Assembly: GCA_028571685.1 (NCBI GenBank)
Contig: CM053162.1
Location: 68,498,351 to 68,562,350, forward strand
Reading direction: 5' to 3'
DNA length: 64,000 bases
DNA from: Heterohyrax brucei
Taxonomy: Eukaryota; Chordata; Mammalia; Hyracoidea; Procaviidae
Shown: positions 55,389 to 64,000 of the stretch, piece after piece
Layout: the number at the start of each line of letters is the position of its first letter
Position numbering within the stretch: position 1 is the first letter of the stretch
Position numbers and translations under genes: made by a program
Notes under the pieces: model-generated
The model's input: only the letters and a program-made list of their open reading frames with translations
Database searches by the model: none
What the model was told of the DNA's origin: nothing

Positions 55389-55522
55389 TGTTTTATATAA
55401 AATAAGTATTCTTGGGGCATGGCGGGTGAAGGCATGTTTTGGTCAGAGATAAAAATGATTAAGAAATCTGTCACTAGGTAAGGGAAGACTTTTAATCTTA
55501 TAAGAGAGTTTGTTGTTAACCA

Positions 55523-55721
55523 ACAATAACCCAGCTGAAGTCTGTTTTGACTCGTGACAACACTGTGTGTGTGAGTGGAACTTTTTCATAGGGTTTTCAG
55601 TGGCTGATTTTTCAGAAGTAGATCACCAAGCCATTCTTCAAAACACCTGCAGGTGGTCTCTGACTGACAGACCTTTGTTCAGCAGCCAAATGATTAACCA
55701 TTTCTACTACCCAGGGACTCC
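55523..55721 (-). repeat. AfroSINE, long variant
   Basis: CTGAAGTCTGTTTTGACTCG tail; CTGATTTTTCAGAAGTAGAT marks the long-variant module; head end CTACTACCCAGGGACTCC. Confidence 0.78.
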
Positions 55722-55877
55722 TACCCAACAGTAAATGGTAGTTAACAATGGAAGGACAAGCAAATAGTGTGGTCAGATGGATATTCCAGAAAGTCCAGCC
55801 TGAAAATCAGTGTAGCTGATAGATTTGGGGAGGGACAGCAGAAGTCAGCAAGGAAGAGGCCTGGTGTGCAATCATTA

Positions 55878-56012
55878 GGTTCGACTTAACAGCCATTTGG
55901 TGGGAGGAATCAGTAGTTGTCTGCTTCAGTAAAGGTATAGCCTTGGAAATCCCATGAGGAAGGTCCCATGTGTCCTACAGGATTGTTATGAGTCAGAATC
56001 CACTGCCTGGAA
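55878..56012 (+). repeat. AfroSINE, long variant, diverged
   Basis: GTAGTTGTCTGCTTCAGTAA and GGTATAGCCTTGGAAATCCC, then GGATTGTTATGAGTCAGAAT. The head is mostly lost. Confidence 0.78.
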
Positions 56013-56196
56013 ATTAGTGTAGACTCCAGGTAGCTAATGAGGAATAAAAGAAGTAAAGAAACGTTTAGTATCCTAATGGGAAATGGTCAAATAACAATGA
56101 AGACAATCAGCAACACCCATTATGAAATGAGGCTCCTTCTGTGTCCAGCCTCCAAGGAAAAGCAGGTGTGTTCCTATCGAAAGTGACCTAAACTTG

Positions 56197-56346
56197 TAAA
56201 CTAGTTACCGTCAAGTCAATTCCAATAATGACCCTCCAGGACAGAGTAGAAGAGCCCTATAATGTTTCCAAGGACCACCTGGTGGATTTGAACTGCTGAC
56301 TTTTTGGTTAGCCATCATGGCTCTTAGTGATTTCTCCAGGGTTTCC
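56197..56346 (-). repeat. AfroSINE
   Basis: GTTACCGTCAAGTCAATTCC tail, CACCTGGTGGATTTGAACTG body, CCAGGGTTTCC head end. Confidence 0.92.
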
Positions 56347-56378
56347 AGAAAATAACTTAATTTAAAATAAGAAAAGAA

Positions 56379-56536
56379 GAAGTCTGTTGCTATCCAGGTC
56401 TGTTCCAACTCATAGAGATCCTATAGGACAGAGAATCACCCAATAGAGTTTCCAAGGAGTACCTTGCAGATTTAAACTGCCAACTTTTTGGTTAACAGTC
56501 GTAGATTTTAATTACTACACCACCAGGGTTTCCAGA
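56379..56536 (-). repeat. AfroSINE
   Basis: GTTGCTATCCAGGTCTGTTC tail, CACCACCAGGGTTTCC head end. Follows the previous copy by 32 bp in the same orientation; both head ends are followed by the same AGAAAA context. Confidence 0.92.
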
Positions 56537-57838
56537 AAAAAGACCTAGTGACTAGTAATTTCACAGGGTTTTACACCACACATTTATTGCTGCAACAAAT
56601 TAGAAAATTATCTTTTTCATAGAAAAGGGCATTTGGAGGAGAACCAACGAAGGCTGACCTTATTTTGACACCAGTCAGGGAGAACCTTAGGTCTAAAGAA
56701 TCTTCTTTCAAGGGCCATAAATAAAGGGCAAAGTGGAACAATTTCAGAATCTTCTTTGGCAAACACAGAGCAAGAACTTTTTCCATTTTTCTCTTCCAAT
56801 TAAGTCTTAACTTTACATTTTTCTAGGTCACGTTTCTAAGCTGTCCCTTCTTAAAACTAGTGACCCAAATATGTAACTTATTAAGATTGACTTTTTACTT
56901 TTATTTGAGTCTCTGCAAAGGGAGGCAGGCGTACTGGTATGGCTTTATCAGTCAATCCAGACATTTTGTCACAGTTCAGATCTCAGGTCATCACCGTCCT
57001 ACTCTAGTGAATTCTTGTGACTAGATGACAATCAACTTCTAAGTCTGTCGGCAGTCTCAGATAGGAAACACTCAGCTAAATCCTGGCTGAGAGCATGGCC
57101 CTAAATGAAGCACCCGTGTTGCTTAGTAACCAAGCCATGTGATCAAAATTTAAGGAATTGTGACTCCTGGAGTTTAATTCAGCCACTTGGCAATAAATTG
57201 CTGTTCCAAAGGCTAGAATGCGTAAACTACTCCAGATCTTTCATTACTAGATTTGTGTTGAAAAATTATATGTTTCTTATGTTAAATATATTCAAAAGCA
57301 TAGACTGAACAAAGACCAATCCTATGCACTGAAAGAAATAAAAATTTGAAATTTTTATAGAGGTCTTTGTCTACAGCTGAGTTTTCAATAGCATTCTCTA
57401 TGTAATGAAATACCATCTTTTGGTTAAATTAGTAGGTACTCCACATTGACAATGCAGTGTGCTAATTTCCTTTCTTCATCTAGTATTTTTACCTGCAGGT
57501 TATGTCCACTTTTTTCATGTTCACAGTAACCCAATAATATTTACTGAACGTCTTTTATGTACCATTATTGTTTTCTTGAATTATGAGTTGATCTAACTGG
57601 GTTGATGTTCTCTTGTTACACAAAGTCTGGTTGGAGAGACTGACACTTAGTCAGATAATCACATATCAGTGTAATCATGCACACTAATAGTCTATAAGAA
57701 GAAAAATGCAGGAAACCATGAGAGTTTATCACAAGAAGAATCAGTTTTGAGATGAGATTTAGGTAAACGGTACAGAGAAAGAAGAAAAGGGGAGAAAGAG
57801 ACAACTCCAAGTTAAAAAAAAAAATTTACACAAAGAGT
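56537..57838. other. Unique AT-rich sequence
   Basis: No recognised repeat or exon in 1.3 kb. Confidence 0.45.
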
Positions 57839-58032
57839 CAGTGGTCCTCAAACCTCCGAGTGCATTGACATCAGAATCATGTGGAAGTGTTATTAAAACA
57901 TTCTTGACCAGGATTCAGCCTATACTTTAAGATCTGTAAGCCTGATGCGGAGCCTGAGAATTTGCAGGAATTGCATCTGTAACAAGTTCCCAGACAATGC
58001 TGTTCTTTGTCTAGAGCCAAACTTTGGGAGAA
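57839..58032 (+). mobile_element. MER5A-type hAT DNA transposon relic
   Basis: Begins CAGTGGTCCTCAAACCTCCG and ends near CCAAACTTTGGGAG, a diverged inverted terminal repeat. CATCAGAATCATGTGGAAG, GAGCCTGAGAATTTGCA and AACAAGTTCCCAGACAATGC are the standard internal text of this non-autonomous element. It has no coding capacity; mobilisation would have depended on a hAT transposase elsewhere. Confidence 0.88.
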
Positions 58033-58459
58033 ATTTGATTACGTCTGTACTGAATCTGTATATAAAATTGGAAAGAACTGGCATTTTAATATTATAGTCT
58101 TCCTATCCATGGACATGGGATACTACCCACTTATTTAGATCTTCTTTATTTCTTTTACAAGAGTCTTACATTTTTAGTTCTATAAAGCCTCCACATATTT
58201 CACTAGCTAAATGATATCTTTTATTCTCTTGTTCTAGCTATCATCTTAAAAACATGTTTTGCTACTTACAGAAAATAAATTCCTGTCTATTCCCACCACA
58301 GCTTTTGATTTTACATTGATGACTCATTTTAACATGTGGAAGTCTACATTCCTCAACACAACATTTTTTTACTATACCTTTGTGATTTCTGTGTTTAGTC
58401 ATCATGTTTTAAAAATGTCTTTCTTCCAGTTTAGATGTTGGCTATATTTTCTATGAATA
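58033..58459. other. AT-rich sequence
   Basis: Begins with text similar in style to the end of an L1 ORF2 (58060-58260: GGCATTTTAATATTATAGTC, TCCTATCCATGGACATGGGA, TCTTTACAAGAGTCTTACA style), possibly a minus-strand old L1 fragment. Uncertain. Confidence 0.35.
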
Positions 58460-58650
58460 ACCAGGTAGTAAGTCCTTTGGCTCCATAGGCCATATGATCT
58501 CTGTTACCACACACATCTGTCACTGTAGTGTGAAGGTACCCATAAACAGTGCATAAACAGTTTGACATGACTTTATTTCAATAAATGTTGATTTCCCAAA
58601 ACAGGTGGCAGGCCAAATTTGGCCCATGGACCTTAGTTTGACAATGACTT
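58460..58650 (-). mobile_element. hAT-type non-autonomous DNA transposon relic
   Basis: CATAGGCCATATGATCTCTG, GACTTTATTTCAATAAATG and CAGGTGGCAGGCCAAATTTG followed by GCCCATGGACCTTAGTTTGA match a common mammalian hAT MITE. Both ends contain complementary GGCC(C)AT-containing terminal segments. Strand is nominal. Confidence 0.7.
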
Positions 58651-59030
58651 CTCTAGATTATAAGAATATTTACTTTATTTTCAAGTAATGTTGTACTTAC
58701 ATGGATCCTAAATTTATTTAGAATATAGCTTTAGGTAAGAATCTTATTATACTTTTCTCACTCATAATTGTTGACCATCTATTCTAATACTATATATATA
58801 TATAATCACTCACCATTTTCTCATTAATTAACAATTCTAACTCTTTCGTGCACTAAAGTCTTAATACACTTCTCAGATTTGAAGAGCCTATTTACAGTTT
58901 TCACATGTATTAAATCCAGTGAAACTAGGCATGCAAAGGAGATAGTAAGCTCCTTGGACCATGTCACTAATACACAAATGCTGTTGTACTGGTTTCTCCC
59001 CAGATATGCCAGTCACTCATGGGACACCTC
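58651..59030. other. AT-rich unique sequence
   Basis: Short TA run near 58790-58804; no other feature. Confidence 0.4.
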
Positions 59031-59140
59031 TTGCTGTCAAGTCAACGCTGATTCCCACTGACCCCACACAACAGAGCAGAACTGCTTCCCAGGGTTTCCA
59101 AGCAGTGGCTGCTGGATTCAAACTGCCGATTTTAGTGTAA
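59031..59140 (-). repeat. AfroSINE, head missing
   Basis: CTTGCTGTCAAGTCAACGCT tail; CAGCAGTGGCTGCTGGATTC in the body shows a local CAGTGGCTG duplication. Confidence 0.85.
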
Positions 59141-59400
59141 CTAATAGAGACAAATCAATATCGGTTTGTTTGTTGTGACAAACCTATGATACTGATGTAA
59201 GATGTTGACAATAAGGAAAACTGGGTAAAGAGCATATGGAAACTTTTTATATTACTGTTGCACCATTATTCTGAATCAGATCAAACTCAATGGCACCTGG
59301 CTTGGCTTGGCTTGCCATTATTATAAACGGAAAGTATTTTAAAAGCTAAAAATGTATTTAAAAATATTTATGAAACGAAATCTATTTTTTGTTGTTATGT
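59141..59400 (+). repeat. Old L1 (L1M-type) 3' end, copy 1
   Basis: GTTGTGACAAACCTATGATA, CTGATGTAAGATGTTGACAA and AACTGGGTAAAGAGCATATG are the standard 3' UTR text of old mammalian L1s. Interrupted by a 44-bp tail insertion. The next 70 bp downstream also match the second copy at 60745-61045. Confidence 0.8.
59271..59314 (+). repeat. 44-bp insertion of SINE/RTE 3' tail
   Basis: Contains TCAAACTCAATGGCACCTGG and (CTTGG)n. Flanked by exact CCATTATT at 59263-59270 and 59315-59322. The paralogous site near 60905-60920 (GCACCATTACTATAAATCAA) lacks it. Confidence 0.82.
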
Positions 59401-60541
59401 GTTAGCTTGTACACAAAGCCAATAAGCTCAGTAAGGCAAGGATGGAGGGCACAGCTGTACGCCATCACAGAAGTGAAAACACAGCTTTGTAGGAATGCTG
59501 AACAATTGGAAAGCAGAGGCCAGTTTCCACTTTTATAGCATTATTCCAATTTCATTTCTTGTACAAAGTAGAGCCTTGTCTTTTTCTTTTCCTTTGCATG
59601 TTATGATAACATGACTTCCCTTTTGATTTTAAGGCTTTCTCAACTTATAAAAGCCATTCTGACTTCACTTGGAGAATGGCTCATTATATTTTCCAAGATC
59701 CTGGTGTTTTACCATCTTTGAAAACAAATAAAAATGACACTTCTAAACACGCCACTAAAACAAATTAGATTTATTTTGAAGATTTCAGTGAACAGCATTT
59801 TGAATGAGATCCATAATGGGCTTTTTAATTAAATGAATTTAGTCATTTCATAGAGGCAATTCTCATTAACACAGCTGTACTGAGATGACCGTTTCATTCT
59901 AATTCTGCTGTGTGTTTGGATAAGGGGCCTAATTTTAGGGTTGATTTGAATAGATTTATATCTAATCATGTCTTGACACCTAATGAACTTTTGAAAGGTA
60001 AATATTACTGCTTTCCCAGAGAAAAATGGTCTTAATGAAAACTTTTTTTTCTTACTAATTTGTAGTTCTTTTCTTTCTATGATGTGAGAGCATCTCCATT
60101 AGCATCAATCTGCCTTCGTGTCAGTCCCATTAAAACAAGATACAAGAATTACTTTGAGCCTTTTGTAAGTGGAAAATGAGACTGCCTATAGATCAGATGA
60201 AATACAGATGACAAAATGTGTATGCGGTTGACTTGCTTCTACAGGTTACTGTATGGAATTGGGGGAGGAGAAACTTTATAGCCGAGAAAGCTCAACATAC
60301 TATTGCATCCATGCTGTCGAACTGAACTTCATCAGTAACAAGCCATGTTAGTAGCAGGTCAGCATGATGGGATGTGTTATGTCTCCTGAAAGTCCATCAC
60401 CAGTATTTAACTGTGAGAACATCAGGTACTTAGAAATGAAAGACAGTCTACAGAATGTGTAACTAGAATGCCTCAGAATTGTCAAGGTCATCAAAAACAA
60501 GAAATGTCTGAGAAACTATCGCATTCTAAAGCCCCTCAAAA
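59401..60541. other. Repeat-free stretch with TAAT-rich, conserved-looking blocks
   Basis: 1.1 kb without a recognised repeat. Blocks such as GGGCTTTTTAATTAAATGAA (59818) and CATTAACACAGCTGTACTGA (59863) have the homeodomain-site-rich style of vertebrate non-coding regulatory elements. This is judged by style only; there is no alignment. Confidence 0.3.
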
Positions 60542-60698
60542 TAAAAACTGCCGTTGTGTCAATTCTGACTTCTACTGACTCTGTAGGACAGAGTGAAACT
60601 ACTCCATAAAGCTTCCAGGGGGAACCTCGTGGATTTGAACTGCTGACCCTTTTGTTAGCAGCTGTAGCACTTGACCACTATGACCATCAGGTTTCCCT
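60542..60698 (-). repeat. AfroSINE
   Basis: AACTGCCGTTGTGTCAATTC tail; TGACCATCAGGTTTCC head end. It sits just upstream of the second old L1 3' end, as the copy at 59031 does for the first. Confidence 0.9.
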
Positions 60699-60744
60699 AT
60701 GACAGTCTAGAGGAGCCAAAAAAACATGGCATCTAAATGTGGAT

Positions 60745-61045
60745 GAGTCCCTAGAACAGAAAAATGACATTAGGCTGGACCTTAGTTAACAGCAATGAAT
60801 CAATATGGGTTCATTAGTTGTGACAAACCTATGATACTGATATAAGATGTTGACAACAGAGAAAAGTGGGTAAAGAACATATGGAAGCTTTTGATATTGC
60901 TATTGCACCATTACTATAAATCAAAGTATTCTAAAAGCTAAAAACATATTTAAAAATATTTATGAAAGGAATGCTATTTTCTGTTGTTACGCATTAGCTT
61001 GTACCCAAAGTCAATAAGCTCGATAAGATGAAGACACAGAGGGTG
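60745..61045 (+). repeat. Old L1 (L1M-type) 3' end, copy 2
   Basis: Starts earlier in the L1 3' UTR than copy 1 (GAGTCCCTAGAACAGAAAAA, TGACATTAGGCTGGACCTTA). GTTGTGACAAACCTATGATA is identical in both copies. Similarity continues past the expected L1 terminus (AAATATTTATGAAA, CATTAGCTTGTACCCAAAGT). Confidence 0.8.
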
Positions 61046-61276
61046 TGCCCTGTACAGACCAGTAGTCCTAATCCAGTGCCACCTCCTGTACAGACTCACT
61101 CATTTACATTCAGTCCTAAAACCCTGCTCCCAGCACCCATACGTGTTGATCAAGAGACTCTCGATTTGGCAATCGAGCTTCCTGGTTTTGCAGCGATTTA
61201 AAATCAGTCCACAACTATTTCTTTTTCATGCTTTGTTTCTAGTTTGTGATATCAAGAGGATCTTCCTAGTCAGCAC

Positions 61277-61747
61277 CTTAGTCATTTAGTGCTGCTGTAG
61301 CAGGAATAGCACAAGCAGATGGCTTTAAACAGAGAAATTGTATTCTGATGCAGTTTAGGAGACTACAGGTCCAAATTCAGGGCACCAGCTCCAGAGGAAG
61401 TCTTTCTCTGTTGGCTCTGGAAGAAACTTCTTGTCGTCAGTCTTCCCCTGGACTGGGAGTTCCTGAGGCACAGGGACCCCAAGTCCAAAGGATGCACGCT
61501 GCTCCAATACTTCTTTCTTGGTGGTGTATAGTCCCCAACTCTGCTTGTTTCACCTTCCTTTGTATCTCAGGAAGTTACCTGAAGGCCAAAGCAATCTTAT
61601 AGATTGAGTCCTGCGTCACTACCACAACCACCACTCATCCTACCTCATTAGTATTTACAGTATCTAGGGACATCACCCAATACAGGAAGCATGACCAAAG
61701 GAAATTGATATACACAATTTTTGAGGAGACACAGTTCAATCCACGAC
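61277..61747 (-). repeat. MaLR-type solo LTR, full length
   Basis: CCTTAGTCATTTAGTGCTGC left, ACACAGTTCAATCCACGACA right; GGGACCCCAAGTCCAAAGGA inside. The plus frame at 61348-61602 is LTR antisense, not a gene. Confidence 0.9.
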
Positions 61748-62893
61748 ACTCTGGAACATGACTGACGAGGGCTTCAGATGACACTGCCATCTCCAACAAG
61801 GTTTTTAGGTTCAGAAGAACAAGGAGAACCTAGACAATTACATTTAGGCTTTTCCCAGAGCTCTTCTCCCAGCTGACTGGCCAGAATTCATCCTATGCCC
61901 TCAGTTTGTTATAAGAAAATTGGTAAATATAGGGGTAAAAGGGAGTATTTGGCAAGCAAGAATAGATTCACCACTCGTTCTTGTTTCCTCAGTTTGTATC
62001 AACTCTCCCATTGGGCTTACCTTTATTCCATTTCTTCTTCTTCTTCTTCTTTTTTTTTAATTGCTACTTCCAAAATATTTGAGAAGGATGCTCTCTGCTT
62101 AATCTTCGTTATTTATGAGACTCTTAATTTTTTTCTTTAGAGGAAGTATGGAGCCTAATAGAGATGTCACCTAGCTGCCATCTCTCAAATGTTAAACTCA
62201 GTATTCATGCTGGCTCCAATTTGTGTCTGCCTCACACTTATCAAAGGTAATATAAGAATAATCATAGAATGAACATAACATTTAAGATTAGAGAAGATGA
62301 TTATTTTGATGTTATTGCCTGCTAATAAGGAAAAGTGCAAGTTACTCGATGGTTCATCTCCTGTATTCTTACTCAAGGCTGTTTCTTACCCAAACTCTAA
62401 TTAGCATGATGTCCCCAACTGGATTTTGAAGACACACAGTGAGGCTTTATTTTCATAGGAAATGGTCCTCTTGCCTGCTAAACTGGATAATTATAATTCT
62501 AACAAGCTACTCAGAAATGTAAATTCCCACTTGCCTATGAAAATACTGTGTTTCGACATACATTTATTGCATCTATACCTATGAGTATAGACAAATTAGC
62601 TTCCACGTCCTGGTGAAAACTCAGTTTTTACTTACATTTCTCAATAGTATCAAGAAGGTAATAGCGGCAAATTAAAATACCTTCTTGGATGGTGCGGTAG
62701 TTGATGGCTATTAAAAAACATATTAGATAAAAGGCAACAAGAAGTAGTTTAGTGTCTGAATGTGGCTATGCAGTTGTATAGTGTTGTGTTATGAATTTCA
62801 AATAATCACTCAAACTCACTTTTGTAAGATTAATTCTCAACTTTGATATACAGATTTCAGTGTACTATACAGTGAACACAAACTTTGTGTTAA

Positions 62894-62894
<1 letters not shown>
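61748..62894. other. AT-rich unique sequence
   Basis: Short (TTC)n/(CTT)n tract near 62034-62052. No gene or other repeat recognised. Confidence 0.45.

Positions 62895-62932
<38 letters not shown>
62895..62932. repeat. (CA)19 microsatellite
   Basis: Uninterrupted CA run of 38 bp, so likely to vary in length between individuals. Confidence 0.97.
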
Positions 62933-62935
<3 letters not shown>

Positions 62936-63766
62936 CCAGCCTCTTTAGTGACAGGTGAAAAGTGGAGCAAACCTAACACAGGAAGCCTGCGGCTGGGGAG
63001 CTTCCACGTCCACTTAGAATCTATTCAAGCTTTCATGTCTCTTTGGTCTCTTCTAAGACATTTCATATCAATGTATTATTTTTCTATGTCATGAAATTTA
63101 TCTTCGTAAAACTGACTCTTGTGTAAATCCCAGAAATACCACCTTTCTTAAGAATTCCACAGAGATGCTCTATCATCTCCCCGAACAGTAGTAAAGAAGT
63201 ATCTCCTGTCGGTACCAAAAAGATTCTGCGATCTCTTAGGGTGTTCTCTTTTCAAATTCATCTCTTTTCAGATAGAATTTCCGCTCTTTTCTGTGTTTTT
63301 CTTATTGTTCTCTGTAATCAGTTGAAGAACCATGCCTCTATTTTGACCTGCAATCTCTTCAAGTGGGCTGTTTGATTTAAACTCTGCTCATCATACATGT
63401 AGATAATTATACATGGAAGAGTGAAAAGGAAGTAGACTGATGATATCATCATTGAAAGAAATAAATTTCCTTTCAGGTTCACGTAATGTTTATAAACATT
63501 ATTCAACACAAGTGTCTTCTGCATTGAACAATGCTTACAATCTTAATTCACTTTTACCACTCCTGGGTCTTAGGTTACTCTTACTTCAGAAGTCATCTTA
63601 GGAATCGCTCCTCTGTATTCTAATCCTGCATCTGGTTTCCTACCTGGGACCACCTCCCTCTGACTGCTTGTTTGTCTGTATCTCTCCTGTGCTGTCAGGA
63701 TCTCCCACAGCTGGAAGTCAGTCCATCTTGATTACTGTTGTCTCAGCAGAGTGTCCTGTAACTGAA
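62933..63766. other. Unique sequence
   Basis: No recognised repeat or exon. Confidence 0.45.
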
Positions 63767-63897
63767 CCCCGCTAGCCCACTGCCATCAAGTCCATTCTGA
63801 CTCACAGCACCCTGTAGGACAGAGCAGAACTGTGCCACAGAGTTTCCAAGGAGCGCCTGGTGGATTTGAACCGCTAACCCTTTGCTAATAGTAACCT
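63767..63897 (-). repeat. AfroSINE, head missing
   Basis: CCCACTGCCATCAAGTCCAT tail and GAGCGCCTGGTGGATTTGAA body. One of the least diverged bodies in the window. Confidence 0.92.
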
Positions 63898-64000
63898 TCA
63901 AAAAAAAATTGCTATTAAAAGATTTCAAAAGTAAATCAACATGATTATGACTGCAAATATACATTAAAAGACTTGCTGTAGACCTGCAATGTGCTTAGTA

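Noticed and set aside
62895-62932. CRISPR-like or satellite array
   Set aside because: It is a plain dinucleotide microsatellite. No spaced direct-repeat array exists in the window.

Overview
This window is vertebrate, almost certainly mammalian, nuclear DNA without a recognisable complete gene. The diagnostic signal is one tRNA-derived SINE that recurs dozens of times on both strands: a head with Pol III A-box and B-box-like motifs, a body reading like CTCCTTGGAAACTCTATGGG, and a tail reading like GGTCGCTATGAGTCGGAATC. This matches the AfroSINE family of Afrotheria. Together with RTE (BovB-like) LINE fragments carrying the same 3' tail, an L1 lineage with long unusual 3' UTRs, and many solo MaLR-type LTRs, it suggests a paenungulate such as an elephant. 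The species is inferred, not proven. All open frames of any length either fall inside decayed repeats or lack gene-like support, so the window is probably intergenic or intronic.

Layout. 1-9 kb: a truncated MaLR LTR, SINEs (including a four-copy cluster at 3.7-4.5 kb), and a full-length solo LTR at 4.7-5.2 kb. 9.4-12.9 kb: an unassigned GC-richer block, an LTR, and a degenerate L1 whose ORF1 and ORF2 ends are joined across an LTR scrap. 12.9-16.4 kb: mostly unique sequence, with two spliceable open segments on opposite strands (13178-13287 + and 14231-14436 -). These are the only candidates for host coding exons, and neither product is recognised. 17.36-22.06 kb: an RTE LINE split by an internally deleted minus-strand L1. 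22.7-27.8 kb: a SINE cluster and a 5'-truncated L1. 28.5-29.9 kb: two solo LTRs. 29.9-32.4 kb: AT-rich unique sequence. 32.4-38.1 kb: SINEs, an unassigned GC-richer block, an LTR holding two SINEs, a probable CR1/L3 LINE relic, a MIR and two LTRs.

38.1-50.1 kb: an L1 with an inverted 5' part, a MIR, a solo LTR, SINEs, an RTE piece, a 2.4 kb minus-strand L1, a nested L1M/SINE/LTR/SINE stack, and an RTE carrying two small insertions. 50.1-53.6 kb: repeat-poor. 53.6-56.5 kb: SINEs and one LTR. 57.8-58.7 kb: two hAT DNA-transposon relics. 59.0-61.8 kb: a duplicated old L1 3' end and an LTR. 61.8-64 kb: AT-rich unique sequence, a CA microsatellite and a final SINE.

There is no operon, pathway or gene system here. 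The interest lies in the layered insertion history. Several nested insertions can be read with target-site duplications. The most unusual are two extremely short insertions (26 and 44 bp) that consist only of the shared SINE/RTE 3' tail and are flanked by exact direct repeats; for one of them a near-identical unoccupied copy of the site lies 1.6 kb away.
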